DNA of 64,000 nucleotides, from positions 744,001-808,000 of the forward strand of contig JANUWF010001636.1 of the NCBI GenBank assembly GCA_026120185.1, read 5' to 3'. The notes beneath the pieces were generated by a model that did no database searches, was not told the DNA's origin, and saw only the letters and a list, made by a program, of their open reading frames with translations. The translations under genes were made by a program, and so were the position numbers. Below are positions 11,666-23,709 of this stretch, piece by piece. Numbering within the stretch: position 1 is the stretch's first letter; each line of letters begins with the position of its first letter. The DNA comes from Voacanga thouarsii (Eukaryota > Streptophyta > Magnoliopsida > Gentianales > Apocynaceae).

Positions 11666-11882
11666 TTTTTTTTAAAATTCAATTTACAAGTACAATGTTT
11701 ATTTTGACATATCCATCATCAGCAAAGCATTATTATTGTATTACTTTAAACTAGCGAATAGATATAACGTTTCAATGTTATTATTCTTTTATCATTTTTA
11801 TTCACGGTTATTTACATCCTTCTTTTGGAGTGGGCTTCGTCTTTATTGGTTACTTATTTTTCTTTTTTCATCTCCTTTAGCA

Positions 11883-13550
11883 ATGTCTTCTAATGAAGGA
11901 TCATTGAGGGAGGGGAGTCGGGAGGGTCGGGAGCCTTATACTCCATCCCCTACTCGGCTACAAAGGCTTTCGGTGCCTCCTTCATTACATGGCTCTATTG
12001 GAGATGAGGGAGTACCATCCCCGGCTTTTCAATCATCCGTTGCTTGACTTCGCATTCGTTGGGTTGCAAGTTACGGACTCCCGACCTTGGATTGTTCCAC
12101 GGGGAAACGGGTAAGTAACATATTCATACTTTGTAAGATGTTGATTATTAGTTCAATTATTATTATTATTTTTGAGATTAACATAACTATATTGTACATT
12201 GTCATTGCACCAAAAATAGGTTCGCCGGCTCGGACAAATGTGTCCGAGAAATTTCAAATATAATACAGACGAGTACTTCATTGGTTCGTATCCGACATAC
12301 ACGCACGTCCCGATAACCGTGCGAGACTTATGGTTTCAAGAATTTGGGGTAAGCAATTTTTGAGTATTTTTTATCGTTTAAGTACTATGTTATATGTTAA
12401 TCGAAATCTTAATCATGATCATGCAGAAATATTTTCGGTGGAGGGAAGAGTATGCTTCGCTAATTCGATCAAATTGGGAAAAGAAGTGTCGGACGCGATT
12501 TTCGGACATAATGTCTAGGTTGAGGAAGAGGGATGATTGGGTATGTCCTCATTGGATAGAGGCACGAGTATTGGAATGACATTTGCGAGTGCTGGAGATC
12601 GAGAGAAGTATCGAAGCTCTCATCCACCAACAAAAAGAATCGTGGGAGTAGTTGCACCCATACTTGGAGGGTCTATTTCGTTCACGGAACACGAGGACCG
12701 TTTGGTAATTCACCTACATGCCTTAATTAATTATTAATCTAAATTGTTTTATTACAAATTTATGTAAGATTGTAATGATTACATTGTGTTAACATAAATG
12801 TAGCGGGCCAAGGAGGGAGTTCTTTTAGCTACACAGACATGTTTGAGACATTACATGTCTTTCGGAGCGGAGCCACAAAAGGGTCGGTTTGTCGGTGAGC
12901 GATCTCGCCGGACATTGGTACTATATAGATTAAATATGTTGAAATTCTTTATACTTGTGTGGAATTTGTATTTTATTTTGATAATTACTATTGACAATTC
13001 TTTTTTTTTTTTTAGGATGAGGTGCGAAATCTCATACGAGCACTCCTCGATCCGAGTCTAGTGACTCTGTAAACTCTGTTATTCCTCTTGATGAAAAAGC
13101 CATGTTTGTAAAGGCACAAGGCGGGTTCAAAAGGGGACGAGTTTTGGGTTAGGCTCGGAGGCGACACATGTTCGAACTAGGCTGTCTCAAAGTGGACTGC
13201 ATGCATCTTCTCCTACGAAGTTGATATTGGACATCTAGTAGAGCAAAGGGTTCAACGAGCTGAGCGGAGATTCAATCGACAAATAGACTTGTGCCGGGAC
13301 TTCATGAAGCAACGACGAGTCTACATTTGGTGGTTGGATGGCGGCTATGTCGGACAAAATGGGTATTCCTGCACCATCTATGCCATCCATAGAGGAGATA
13401 GAAGCGCGCATTGCGGTGCTAATGCTTGAAGATGAAGATCCAAATGTTGACGATGGATTTGATCCAGTCGATGAGCACCGGGCCCACGTAGTGGCTCTCG
13501 TTCCCCTCCTCCACCTCCTTACTGCAGTTGCTCCTTCATTGCTTACATAG
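11883..13550 (+). pseudogene. Transposase_24 (TNPA-like, Ptta/En/Spm) protein gene, broken
   Basis: The start is MSSNEGSLREGSREG, a Ser/Pro-rich N-terminus ending in RPWIVPRGNG before a donor near 12111. Further exons encode RFAGSDKCVREISNI (from about 12221), KYFRWREEYASLIRSNWEKK and DDWVCPHWIEA (from about 12427), and an exon with FGAEPQKGRFVGERSRRTL (from about 12843). The last exon carries a charged segment, MAAMSDKMGIPAPSMP and an acidic DDGFDPVDEH tail, ending with TAG. Frameshifts lie near 12040, 12270 and in the last exon. In En/Spm the partner protein binds the subterminal motifs; that role here is inferred. The copy at 62171-63904 shows the same exon plan. Confidence 0.8.
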
Positions 13551-13797
13551 ACTTGTTATATTTATTTTATACTCTTTATACACTATTACTTATTTTTGTG
13601 AATTATTTTACTTTTTTAGATACTTATTATGTATTTTATATTATATTTTAATATTTAATTATATTTATTTGGGTTTATTTTTAATTTTTTATAGTATTTT
13701 TTTGGATTATGAACATACTTGTTGATATTTATTTGTATAATATTTCGGGGTTGATTTATAGGGTAATAATTTAAAATAAATATAATAATAAAAAAAT
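13551..13797. other. AT-rich 3' spacer
   Basis: This is AT-rich sequence between the second transposon gene and the right array. No feature is seen. Confidence 0.5.
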
Positions 13798-14947
13798 TTA
13801 TTGCAAAACCCTCGCAAATTGCGACGGTTTTGCGAGGTCACACTTAGGGTTAATTGTGCCCTCGCAAAACCGTCGCAAATTGCGAGGGTTTTGCGAGGGC
13901 ACAAGGGTGGTCCTCGCAAAACCCTCGCAATTTGCGAGGGTTTTGCGAGGGTCACAAATTGGGGTTAATTGTGCCCTCGCAAAACCGTCGCAATTTGCGA
14001 GGGTTTTGCGAGGGCACAAGGGTGGCCCTCGCAAAACCCTCGCAAATTGCGACGGTTTTGCGAGGGTCACACTTGGGGTTAATTGTGCCCTCGCAAAACC
14101 GTCGCAATTTGCGAGGGTTTTGCGAGGGTCACAAATTGGGGTTAATTGTGCCCTCGCAAAACCGTCGCAATTTGCGAGGGTTTTGCGAGGGCACAGGGTG
14201 GCCCTCGCAAAACCCTCGCAAATTGCGAGGGTTTTGCGAGGGTCACAAATTGGGGTTAATTGTGCCATCGCAAAACCGTCGCAATTTACGAGGGTTTTGC
14301 GAGGGCACAGAGTGGCCCTCGCAAAACCCTCGCAAATTGCGAGGGTTTTGCGAGGGTCACAAATTGGGGTTAATTGTGCCCTCGCAAAACCGTCGCAATT
14401 TGCGAGGGTTTGCGAGGGCACAAGGGTGGCCCTCGCAAAACCCTCGCAAATTGCGACGGTTTTGCGAGGGTCACAACTTGGGGTTAATTGTGCCCTCGCA
14501 AAACCGTCGCAATTTGCGAGGGTTTTGCGAGGGCACAAGTGGCCCTCGCAAAACCGTCACAAATTGCGACGGTTTTGCGAGGGTCCAAACCATAGCCCTC
14601 GCAAAACCGTCGCAAATTTGCGAGGGTTTTGCGAGGCACAGGTTAGCCCTCGCAAAACCGTCGCAAATTTGCGACGGTTTTGCGAGGGGTCACTTTTTTT
14701 CGTCGCAAAATCGTCGCAAAAATTATTCCTCTGGTGAAGTTTGACTAAAAATATTCGTCGCAAAACCATCGTAAATAGCAACGAATTTTTTTTGCCCTCG
14801 CAAAACCGTCACAATTTGCGACGGTTTCCCATGGCCGTCGCAAATTGCGACGTCGTTTTTTGCGACGGCCAAAACCGTCGCAAAAACGGTCAGCGACGGT
14901 TTTGCGACGGTTTTTTGCCGTCGCAAATGGCGATTTTTCTTGTAGTG
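13798..14947. repeat. Right subterminal array with 114-bp higher-order repeat
   Basis: Palindromes of the CTCGC/GTCGC type (for example CCCTCGCAAATTGCGAGGG) are organised into a higher-order unit. Its anchor GGTTAATTGTGCC starts near 13848, 13963, 14077, 14139, 14253, 14367 and 14481. Spacing is therefore about 114 bp except for one short step of 62 bp, a half unit. The unit has no stop codons in several frames on both strands, which produces repetitive frames of 246 to 296 codons; these are not genes. The last 250 bp are less regular and run into the CACTA terminus. Confidence 0.92.
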
Positions 14948-15362
14948 AATTATGACTCATGTTAACTCTAATATATATATATATACGTATGCATGTATGT
15001 ATATATAATAACCGCAGTTGATTTTCCGAGCTAGGATATATAATTCTTCTTCTTCCACTAGCAATCACCTCAAACACTAATTTTCTTTGTCACTAAACCT
15101 CACAGTCATGTAATTGGATTGGGACTCTTCTCAATCTAAAATTTCAATTTAACTTAAAATAATTATAAATTAAATAATTTTTCAACAACGATTATATATT
15201 CATAAGATATTATATATATATTTTTAACTTTATTCGAACTTTACATCGATCGTACATATTTTATAATTTTTATTATATTTAAACGAATTAATTAACTAAT
15301 CTCAAAACAATTACTATTCAAGTACACAAATCTCTTTACTACTTAAGGGCTCGAATTTAAAT
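14948..15362. other. Intergenic DNA right of CACTA element 1
   Basis: This is AT-rich sequence with a short (TA)n run near 14972-14984. No gene is seen. Confidence 0.6.
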
Positions 15363-16216
15363 GGGCAAAATATACCAACTTCTTTTGAACTTTTTTAAAT
15401 TTTGATTTTTACCTTTAAACTTTAAAATATGTGATTTTAACTCTCAAACATTTGAAACATCTTTAAAAAATTGCCCTTCTATAGCATTCACAGAAGTAGA
15501 TCACATGACCCTCACCTGACCTCATCGCTGTATTTTCTACTTTCAAAATATTATAATTCAACTTTAATTTCACTATATTTTATTCTATTTTTTTTTTCAT
15601 ATTATCAATAGTAATTTGAATATGTAACTCAATTCCTCTCATGTGACTCAATAATTTTGGAATTACTGTTTCGCACATCTTTGAATCCAACCATACGATA
15701 AAAATCACATATTTCACCATTTAATAAATAAAACTTATACATAAAAATTAAAAAAAAGAAAGAAAAAGAAAGAAACCAGGTTCAAATTTTAATGGATAGT
15801 AAAATAAATTCAAATTTAGTTCTTGATGGACAACAATTTCCTTAATATCTATACAGAAAAGAAGAATAAATCTGAAAGGACAAGTGAATTACTAAAAAAA
15901 AAAAAAAATTGAAAGGAGAAGTAAGTGATGTACAAGTTACAATAATTTTTTTCTATTATATATATAAATTACTTTGTAAGAATTAAAGAGAAACTCAACA
16001 CCACATTGTGAGGGTTATGAGTAGACGAAAGTACTGATAAACTAGGTTCTGTGGGAGTCATGTGATGAGTTTCTACGAGTATTTAATAGTTTCAATTGAC
16101 AGAATGATTATTTTTTAATTATTTCAAATATTCGATGGTTAAAATCATATATTTTAAAATTCGATGGTAAATATTAAAATTTATGAAAATTCAAAGTTAG
16201 TTGACATATTTTGTCC
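15363..16216. mobile_element. Long-TIR MITE, probably Mutator-like, copy 1
   Basis: Inverted termini of about 80-100 bp bound this 854-bp segment. The left begins GGGCAAAATATACCAAC; the reverse complement of the right begins GGACAAAATATGTCAAC. Both continue with TTGAA, AAATTTT, TTTACC and TTTAAAATATRTGATTTTAA in order. The flanks AATTTAAAT (15354-15362) and AACTTAAAT (16217-16225) form a 9-bp direct repeat with one mismatch, which is the Mutator/MULE duplication size. There is no coding capacity. A related element lies at 26997-27794. Confidence 0.72.
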
Positions 16217-16336
16217 AACTTAAATTTGCTTGAAATAAGCATATATTTCTAATTAAAATTGTTAAATAATAACTTGATTAATTAAAATGTACTTCTTACT
16301 AAACAAATAGAGAATAAAATCAAATTAAAAAACCAT

Positions 16337-16395
16337 GGTACCTTTTGCTTCAACTCATTTCCTCATCTAATTAAAGTTGGTGTAAAGCTACTAAG
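16337..16395 (-). repeat. Inverted copy of 318-376
   Basis: This is the partner of the repeat at 318-376, in opposite orientation. Its minus-strand upstream side (16396-16661) has no counterpart at the left copy because the LINE tail interrupts there. Confidence 0.7.
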
Positions 16396-19058
16396 CTTCA
16401 ATCCCCAAAATTTCGCAATTCTACCTCAAACTTAGCTTTATTCATCGAAGTGCAACTTGTACCAACCACAAGCAGTGTTTATTTAGTTGAGAGATCTAAG
16501 CACACTAAAATACAAGAACCAATATGTCCCAAGTTGAGAACTTGGGAGGGATCCATAACCGTAGAGCCTGCATTCTTCAAAATGTCCACCATGGTGGCAC
16601 TTTCTTTCTTCCTTCCACTGTATTTTGTTTTTAGACAAAGTCTGAGGCATCCCAACTGCAAATTTTGAAGGTCCTCCTATAATTTAGTTTTGAAATTTCC
16701 AATGAAATTTATAATTTTCAATAAAAATAATTTATTTTTCTTAAAATTTTATAGATATAAGAATTTTTTACATGTGTAAATTCTTTAAAAGTGAATTATT
16801 TAATAATGAAAAGAGCACATAAACTATATTCACCTTCACGAGCGATTCTCCCAAAGATTGTGGTGATGATTTAGTGCAATCCCCTAACTAGGGTGCTTCC
16901 ATAGATTTGTCCGAGGAGATGAAGAACAGTAAGAGATGAAGAATTATATATCATATCATTGTAATTTTTAATTGCAATTATACTAAATTAGTCTAAAAAT
17001 TTATAGGAAGAAATTTTGAATTTATTTTTTTTTAAACGTTTTTTTCATATCAACATTTATAAATTCAATCGTGTGACAAAAACACAAATGCGTTAGAGTC
17101 ATTCTAAACTGTAATTTAGTGGGGTTTTTTCTTTTTCTTCTTTTTTCTCGTTGATTCGTGGTCGTTTAAGAGGAATTATTATTTTCTATTTATATGACTT
17201 GAATCTGCTTAGGTCGAATTGACAACTCTGGGCCAGGGTTGATCGAGATCCTTAATTGAACCTAACAATTCTTCCTTAGGCCTATTGTGAAGGACTCAAG
17301 TCCCAACGTATAAAAGAGATCCACATAAAGCCCAACAATTGTGAAGGATTCCGGAACCCTTGAATGTCCACCTTGTTAAAATATTTTTCTCTAATTTTTT
17401 ATAGAAAGAATATAAACTTGGTAATTTATAAGTCTCATTACTAATATCTAGATGTGACAATATGGATTTGGGTATAATTAAATTGAGCCAAATCTATGTA
17501 CATCTATTTATTAAGTAAATTGAAATAGATAGATATCAATTGATTTTGGATATCTATTTTATTTATTTATATTTTTATTAAATAAATAAATATCTTTTCA
17601 CTAATTTATCTTTTTTTAATTAAGAATATTAATAGTGAAACTTATATGTTAGTGGAAATCATCACTTAAGTAACATAAATAAATATCTTCTTTTACTACC
17701 TTATTGTCTTTGTTAATTAGAGTGGTTAGCAGTGAGATTCATAAGTTAGCAGCATATATTATTTAAGTGATGGATGATAATGAACTTTTTTATGTACGTA
17801 AATATTGTGGAATCTAATAGTTATCTATTTAAATTAGTTGGATTTAGATTGACATCCGTTAGCTTAATTTTGATAGTACAGACCCATGTAGCAATGGATA
17901 AATTTGAATACCCATTTAATATAAAATTAAATTGTGACGTCTATATCATCTCTAAGAATAAAGGGAAAACTAGGTTATAATCAAATACTATTATGAACCT
18001 GTCAAATTACTCTTTCTCGGTCACATTTTCACGTGGCTTTCCTCGAGCTGATAATCTAATTATTATTTAAATGATGTGGTATAACACGATGTATAGAAAA
18101 ATTCCTCCCAATTTGGATTAATAATTTAACAAGAGCACATTTTAACCCATTCATAAACTTAAACAATTCCATTTTTTAGAGTAGGTTACAAAATTAATCC
18201 GTTAACTTTTTTTAAATTTGAAAATAGCACTAATTTTTCTCAATTTTTTTTCATCTTTTAATTATTTTTTTCCTAAATTTTTTTTCCAATCATAATTTTT
18301 TTATAATACTCTATTACAAGCGAGCCCACCACCCCTACTCTGAAGCCTTATGAAAAATGTAACTTCTGAGATGTGTGCAATATTGAATTGTGACTTAATA
18401 AGAACACCGTTATTTATAGACTAGCCCTTTATTATTGTCCAATATATCTCAGGGCAATCATAAATTCTTTTTGTCCTGTCTCGTAAGTGTACTTTGGGAA
18501 AGAAAAACTTATTGGAAAGGAAAGGCAGATAGTTTCTAATAATTTCATCTTGGAGTATTTGAATTAATTTTTGACAAACTGTGAATTTGTAGAATACCTC
18601 TATATTTGGATGACGGTCAAACAATGGCTTGCATGATTTTAAGATTATTAAATAATTAAGGTGGTAGCATTTCAGACATGTTCGTGTTGACATTTCACAT
18701 AAATTAATAGAATATAATGGTTACATAATAAATTAATTAATAAAATTATTTTAAATAAATAATTAAATTTGAATTTAAAACTCATTTGATAAAATTAAAA
18801 TTTAAAATTTAAATATTTAAACAACTTTCATTTCATTCAAAATTTATAATAAAATTTTATTTCATCTTAATCAGTTAAGTGTAAATTAAATGCTAAGGTC
18901 TTATCAAACAAATTGAAATATTCAAACCTTTAATATTATTTATAATTATACGTATTTAATTAATTAATTTTAATTATTTAATTACATTATCTAACGTTTC
19001 TACGAATATTTAAAATACATAAAATATTAATATTTTATTTTATTAGTTACACAGGAAG
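16396..19058. other. Intergenic DNA with two unassigned short frames
   Basis: This region is mostly AT-rich. On the minus strand, 16479-16661 has a frame of 60 codons (containing KKESATMVDILKNAGS, DPSQVLNLGHIGS) of ordinary amino acid composition. 18421-18693 has one of 90 codons (containing CLKCYHLNYLIIL and FFPKVHLRDRTKRIYDCPE). I recognise neither; they may be remnants of host exons. The second lies just 3' of the P450 pseudogene, on the same strand. Confidence 0.4.
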
Positions 19059-20046
19059 TCAATAAAGACTTGGAGAAAGCCGAGGAGCAATGAGGACATC
19101 AAGTGGGGTGGCTTTGCAGTTGCTCGGTCTGGCGATCTCAGTCATATCAACGGATTCATCCGATGGAGTTGACAAGTCGAAGGCGGGCAGTATATTGGCC
19201 AAAACCAGGTGCAACATTTGAAGTCCAAAAGCTATCCCAGGACAAATTCTTCTGCCAGCACCAAATGGAATCAATTCAAAATGGGCACCCTTTACATCAA
19301 CATATTTATGGCTGGTGAGAAACCTCTCAGGCCTGAATTCTGATGAATCACTCCAAACATTTGCATCCCTCTGGAGTTTCCACAGGTGTAATATTAGCAT
19401 TGTGCCTTTCGGAACATGATAACCACCTAAGGTGCAGTCTTCAGTGAATTCTCTGAAACCACCAAGTGGAGCTGCTGGGTGCAATCGCAGAGTTTCCTTA
19501 ACGATGGCTTGGAGGTAGACCAAATTCGCAATGTCTGATTCCGTGACTCGTCTCTCCTTCCCGATGTGGATGTCTAGCTCTTCTTGCGCCTTTTCCTGGA
19601 CATGGCCGTTGTTCAAAAGCAGAGACAATGCCCATGTCAGCATAACTGCGGTTGTGTCACTCCCTCCGACAATCAAGTTCTATGATGTGTGAATCCAATA
19701 AATAATTAAGTTTGTTAGCGGAGGCATATAGTTCCATATGTACATAATGCATATTAGTACATCTAGCTAGATCTCAGTGAATCCTGCATACATAGAAATG
19801 ATGTGAAAAGAGAGCAAAGAATCATGAAGGACTCAAAATGAACCAAAAAATAAAAAAAGGAGGGTGTGGGGGCTGCAACAAGAAGCAGAGAAGACACACC
19901 ACGCATGTAGATTTGGTGATGGTATCAGCATCATAGCCAGGGAGATCTGCATCTTCCATTAGTGATAGCATCACGTCCATGAAGTCTGGCTCTCCACAAT
20001 TCTTGTCAGATTCCTTCTTTTGGCGGTGCTCCTTCAACCATCCCTC

Positions 20047-20378
20047 TGCGAAAATGTATGATGTGCAGAGAGGGAATTAAGATTGTCTTCTTCATTCAAA
20101 AATTTGAGCCAACTCTGCACAAAGAGTGTTTATATACATAATGAATCTCTAACTAATTCTAATCTCACTAACTACTATAACTCACTAATCTAATTACATT
20201 TACAAGGAATTACAACTGGCAGAAGTCTGGCACCAGCTGTGATCATGAAGTGCATGTGCTGCTGCTGTTGACTCATCTGTTGAGCTGTTGTCCAGATGAC
20301 ATGCAGCAATGTTAACTGAGTTGGAAGAAGGAAATGGTGTTGCTGCTTATATCGATGCGGTTGATTTGGATGTTTTAA
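20047..20378 (-). repeat. 3' LTR of copia element 1
   Basis: It matches 24839-25185 apart from substitutions and a gap of about 15 bp near its start. On the minus strand it ends TTTTCGCA, next to GAGGG. The upstream polypurine tract is weak (GGATTGAGG). Confidence 0.88.
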
Positions 20379-20399
20379 CCTCAATCCAGGATGGGCATT

Positions 20400-23300
20400 A
20401 GTAGAGCTGTAAAGATTGATAATAGGCAAGGCATGTAAATTGCTCAGGAACTGTGCTGGAGATAAAGTCTTTGTGAAGATATCAGCAAGTTGAGCTAATG
20501 AACGGATTGGAAGTGGCTTGATGAGACCAAATGCATATTTCTCACGGACAAAATGACAATCAAGCTCTAGATGCTTAGTTCTTTTATGAAAGTTGCTATT
20601 TTCTCTAATTTGTATAGCTCATCTATTGTCACAAAATAAAGGAATTGGTTGTGTAAGAGGGAACTGCAGTTATGTAAGCATATAAGTTAGCCATTGGATT
20701 TCACATATAAATTGTCTCATAATTCTATATTCAGTTTCTGTAGAACTAAGAGATATTATGGTTTGTTTCTTTAACTTCCATGAAATCAAAGAATCTCCAA
20801 GAAAAATGCAAAATCTAGTGACAGATTTTCTTGTCTTTTTGCACTCTCCCCAATCTGAATCACTATATGCTATCAATTTATTGTTTAAAATGCTGGAAAG
20901 AACAAGTCTTGACCTTGTGCACTTTTTAAATACCTCAAAATTCCGTATGCTGCCAATAAATGTCCCTTAGTAGGCTTATCTAAAAATTGAGATAGCTGTT
21001 GCACCCTATAACAGATATCTGGCCATGCGGATGTCAAATATAAAAGCTTTCCAACAATTTGTCTAAAAAGCTTATTTGAAAACAATGGCTGAAACTCAAC
21101 ATGTACTTTACCACTGAAATCCATAGGTGTAGATATAGGCTTGCTACCTAAAAAACCAAATTGAGTCAACATCTCTAATGTGTATTTTCTTTGGCATAGA
21201 GTAATCCCTTTTTCTGTTCTAGCTATCTCCATTCCCAAAAAATATCTCAGAAGTCTAAGATCTTTAATAGTTAATTCCTGATTCAATTGGTGTTTAATTC
21301 TACCAATCTAAGTGAGATCATTTCCTGCCAATATCAAATCATCTACATAGACAAGAAGAACAGTGATACTGTGTTGATGCCTTTTGATGAACAAACTAGG
21401 ATCACTATAAGCATTTGTATATCCTTGATGCAACAAGGAATTACTCAATTTCTGATGCCACTGCTTGCTTGCCTGTTTGAGGCCATATAAAGATTTTTGA
21501 AGTTTGCACATCAAATTAGGTTGAGGAGACTCAAAACCAGGTTGTAATGTCATATATACTTCTTCTACCAGATCACCATATAAAAATGCATTATTAATAT
21601 CTAATTGGTGTAGAAACCAACCTTGTTGTGCTGCTAATGCTAGAACAAGTCAAATTGTGGTCATTCTAACAACTGGAGAAAATGTTTCCAGAAAATCTAT
21701 GCCTGCCTGTTGTGTGTAACCTTTGACTACTAATCGAGCTTTATATCTCTCTATTGTTCCATCTACTTTATGCTTGATCTTGAACACCCATTTGCAGCCG
21801 ATTGCTATTTATTTGATGGTAATTTCACCAAAGTCCAAGTCTGATTTTTCTCAAGTGCTAAAATTTCTGCTTTCATAACTGTCTTCCACTCCTCTAACTG
21901 CATAGCCTCATGAAAGCTATTAGGTTTCTTATGTAAAGTCATGTTCATTACATAAGATTTATATTTAGGGCCAAGATGATGAAGTGTATATACAGAATGT
22001 ATAGAATGAAGAGTAGAACATAAAGGAGGAGTACTGCAGACATAGTCATCAAGATAGGTAGGTTTATGTTTTTCTCTATTGGACTTCCTTACAGTGGGCA
22101 CATGATCAAGCTGTGAAGGTAGATCACTAGATTCACTTTCATTCATATGAGATGAAATGAAAGATGGGATTCCTACCGTAGAATTATCAGGAAACAGAAA
22201 GGGAGCAATGATAGGATCAGATGGAGATACAAAATTAATAGGAGTTGTGTAGGAACTTTATCTGAAAGGAAAAGTAAATTCATGGAATATCACGTCTCTA
22301 GCAACAGAATTTTGTCAGACTGAAGATCAAGCAAAATATAACCTTTACTAAGATATGATAGACCAAGGTAAACTGATGGTTTCCCTTTTGGATCAAATTT
22401 TGAATGACTTGCCTCAAGATTGGCAGCAAAACAAAGACAACCAAAATTGAGTTGTTCATATTTAAGAATTCTAAAATACAACAATTCATAGGGACTTTTG
22501 TTGTTAAGTAGAGGAGTAGGTGTGAGATTGATGAGATATATAGCATATTGAATACAAAAAAACCCCAATATCTAATAGGAACATTCGACTGATATTTCAG
22601 AGCCCTTCCTACATTTGACAAGTGTTGATGCTTTCTTTCTACTATACCATTTTGCTGAGGAGTATAAGGACAAGATTTTTGGTTGATTATCCTTCTAGAT
22701 TGATAGAATTCAGGCATGAGAAACTCAATTCCATTGTTTGTTCTAATGATTTTGATTCTTTTGCTAAACAGTGTTTCAACATACATATGACAATCATGTA
22801 TAAGTTTTTGTGTTTTAGCTTTGGACTTCATCAGAAAAATTCATGTAAATCTAGTATGATCATCAACAATGTCAAGAAATACTTTTGAGCATAGACAGTA
22901 TTGTATTTATAGGGATCCCAAATATCAATGTGAATCAGGTTAAATGGAGAAATTGAATTTGAAAGACTAATAGGAAAGCTAAGTTTGAGTTGTTTGGCAA
23001 CAGGACAAATATTTCAAGTGTCTTCTTCTGCATTCATTACAATAGAAGTAGAATACTAAATTTCTTTAAGAATTCTACTAGGTACATGACCAAGTCTATA
23101 ATGCCACAGCATTGATTTAGGAAAAGCTAAGGAACAAAAACAGTGAGGTACTGAAGATGTTGTTGGTTTTGACAGATAGTATAAACCATGATGTAATTTA
23201 GCTAATCCAATCATCTTCAGCTTGGTAGTATCCTAGATAAAACAACAATCAGTTTGAAAAGTCACCTTGTAATGTTGCTGTTCAACTAATTTGGAAATGG

Positions 23301-23690
23301 AAACAAGATTAAAATGGAAGCTAGCAACAAGAAGGACATTAGAAAGTAACAAATGATAATTTAGTCTAATAGCCCCTTAATGAGTAACCGGTATTGTTCG
23401 ACCATTAGGTAAACTAATATGCATGTTGGTCACAGAAAAATATGGGTCAAAGAGCTATAGAGAAGTGCAAATGTGATCAGAGGCACCTGAATCTAAAATC
23501 CAATGTAATGAATTTGACTTGCATAAGATACCTGAACCTTGTTCATTGAACTTAGCAGTGAGAGTAGTAGCTTGACTAGCCACTGAATTAGCATGATTAG
23601 CATTTGAGTCTGCACTCTTCTTCTACAACAAGTCCACTAATTGCTGATATTGAAGTACTGTCAATCCATACAAACTTTCTGTTGACCCTC
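20400..23690 (-). pseudogene. Ty1/copia pol of element 1, many stops
   Basis: In minus-strand order the domains are as follows. The protease is WILDSGASDHIC at about 23500. GAG-pre-integrase is LWHYRLGHVPSRIL at about 23100. The integrase core has NGIEFL and PYTPQQNGIVERKH within 22298-22831. The reverse transcriptase runs about 22100-21000, with EEWKTVM, KLQKSLYGLKQASKQW and the catalytic LVYVDDLILAG. RNase H has SDSDWGECKKTRKSV and SLSSTETEYR (20876-20670) and ends in DIFTKTLSPAQF near 20470. The order protease-integrase-RT-RNase H defines copia. Stops and frame changes separate nearly every domain, and the coding end reads almost into the LTR. Confidence 0.88.
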
Positions 23691-23709
23691 CACTGCCTTG
23701 TGAATTCAA

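Larger units (their letters stand above)
3168..14947 (+). mobile_element. CACTA (En/Spm) DNA transposon, element 1, complete ends
   Basis: The left terminus is CACTACAGGAAAAATCGCG. The right terminus, read in reverse complement, is CACTACAAGAAAAATCGCC; the two differ at only two positions and continue into GTCGC-type subterminal repeats. Inside, in order, are a left subterminal array, AT-rich tandem repeats, a C-rich island, a leader with a TNP2-type gene, a second leader with a Transposase_24 gene, and a right subterminal array. That gene pair is the known coding set of autonomous plant CACTA elements. The 3-bp flanks (TTG left, AAT right) do not match, so no target duplication is visible. 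Both genes are broken, so the element cannot move by itself. Confidence 0.93.

Noticed and set aside
13798..14744. Very long open frames on both strands (246, 293 and 296 codons)
   Set aside because: They read through the 114-bp tandem repeat and give PSQNRRNLRGFCEG-type repeats in three frames at once. The openness follows from the repeat unit lacking stops, not from coding selection.
13798..14947. CRISPR-like array of regularly spaced palindromes
   Set aside because: Spacers are near-identical tandem copies rather than unique, the setting is a plant CACTA terminus, and there are no cas genes.
18421..18693. 90-codon minus-strand frame as a gene
   Set aside because: The composition is plausible, but I recognise no family and see no neighbouring exons. 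I kept it only as a note in the intergenic entry.
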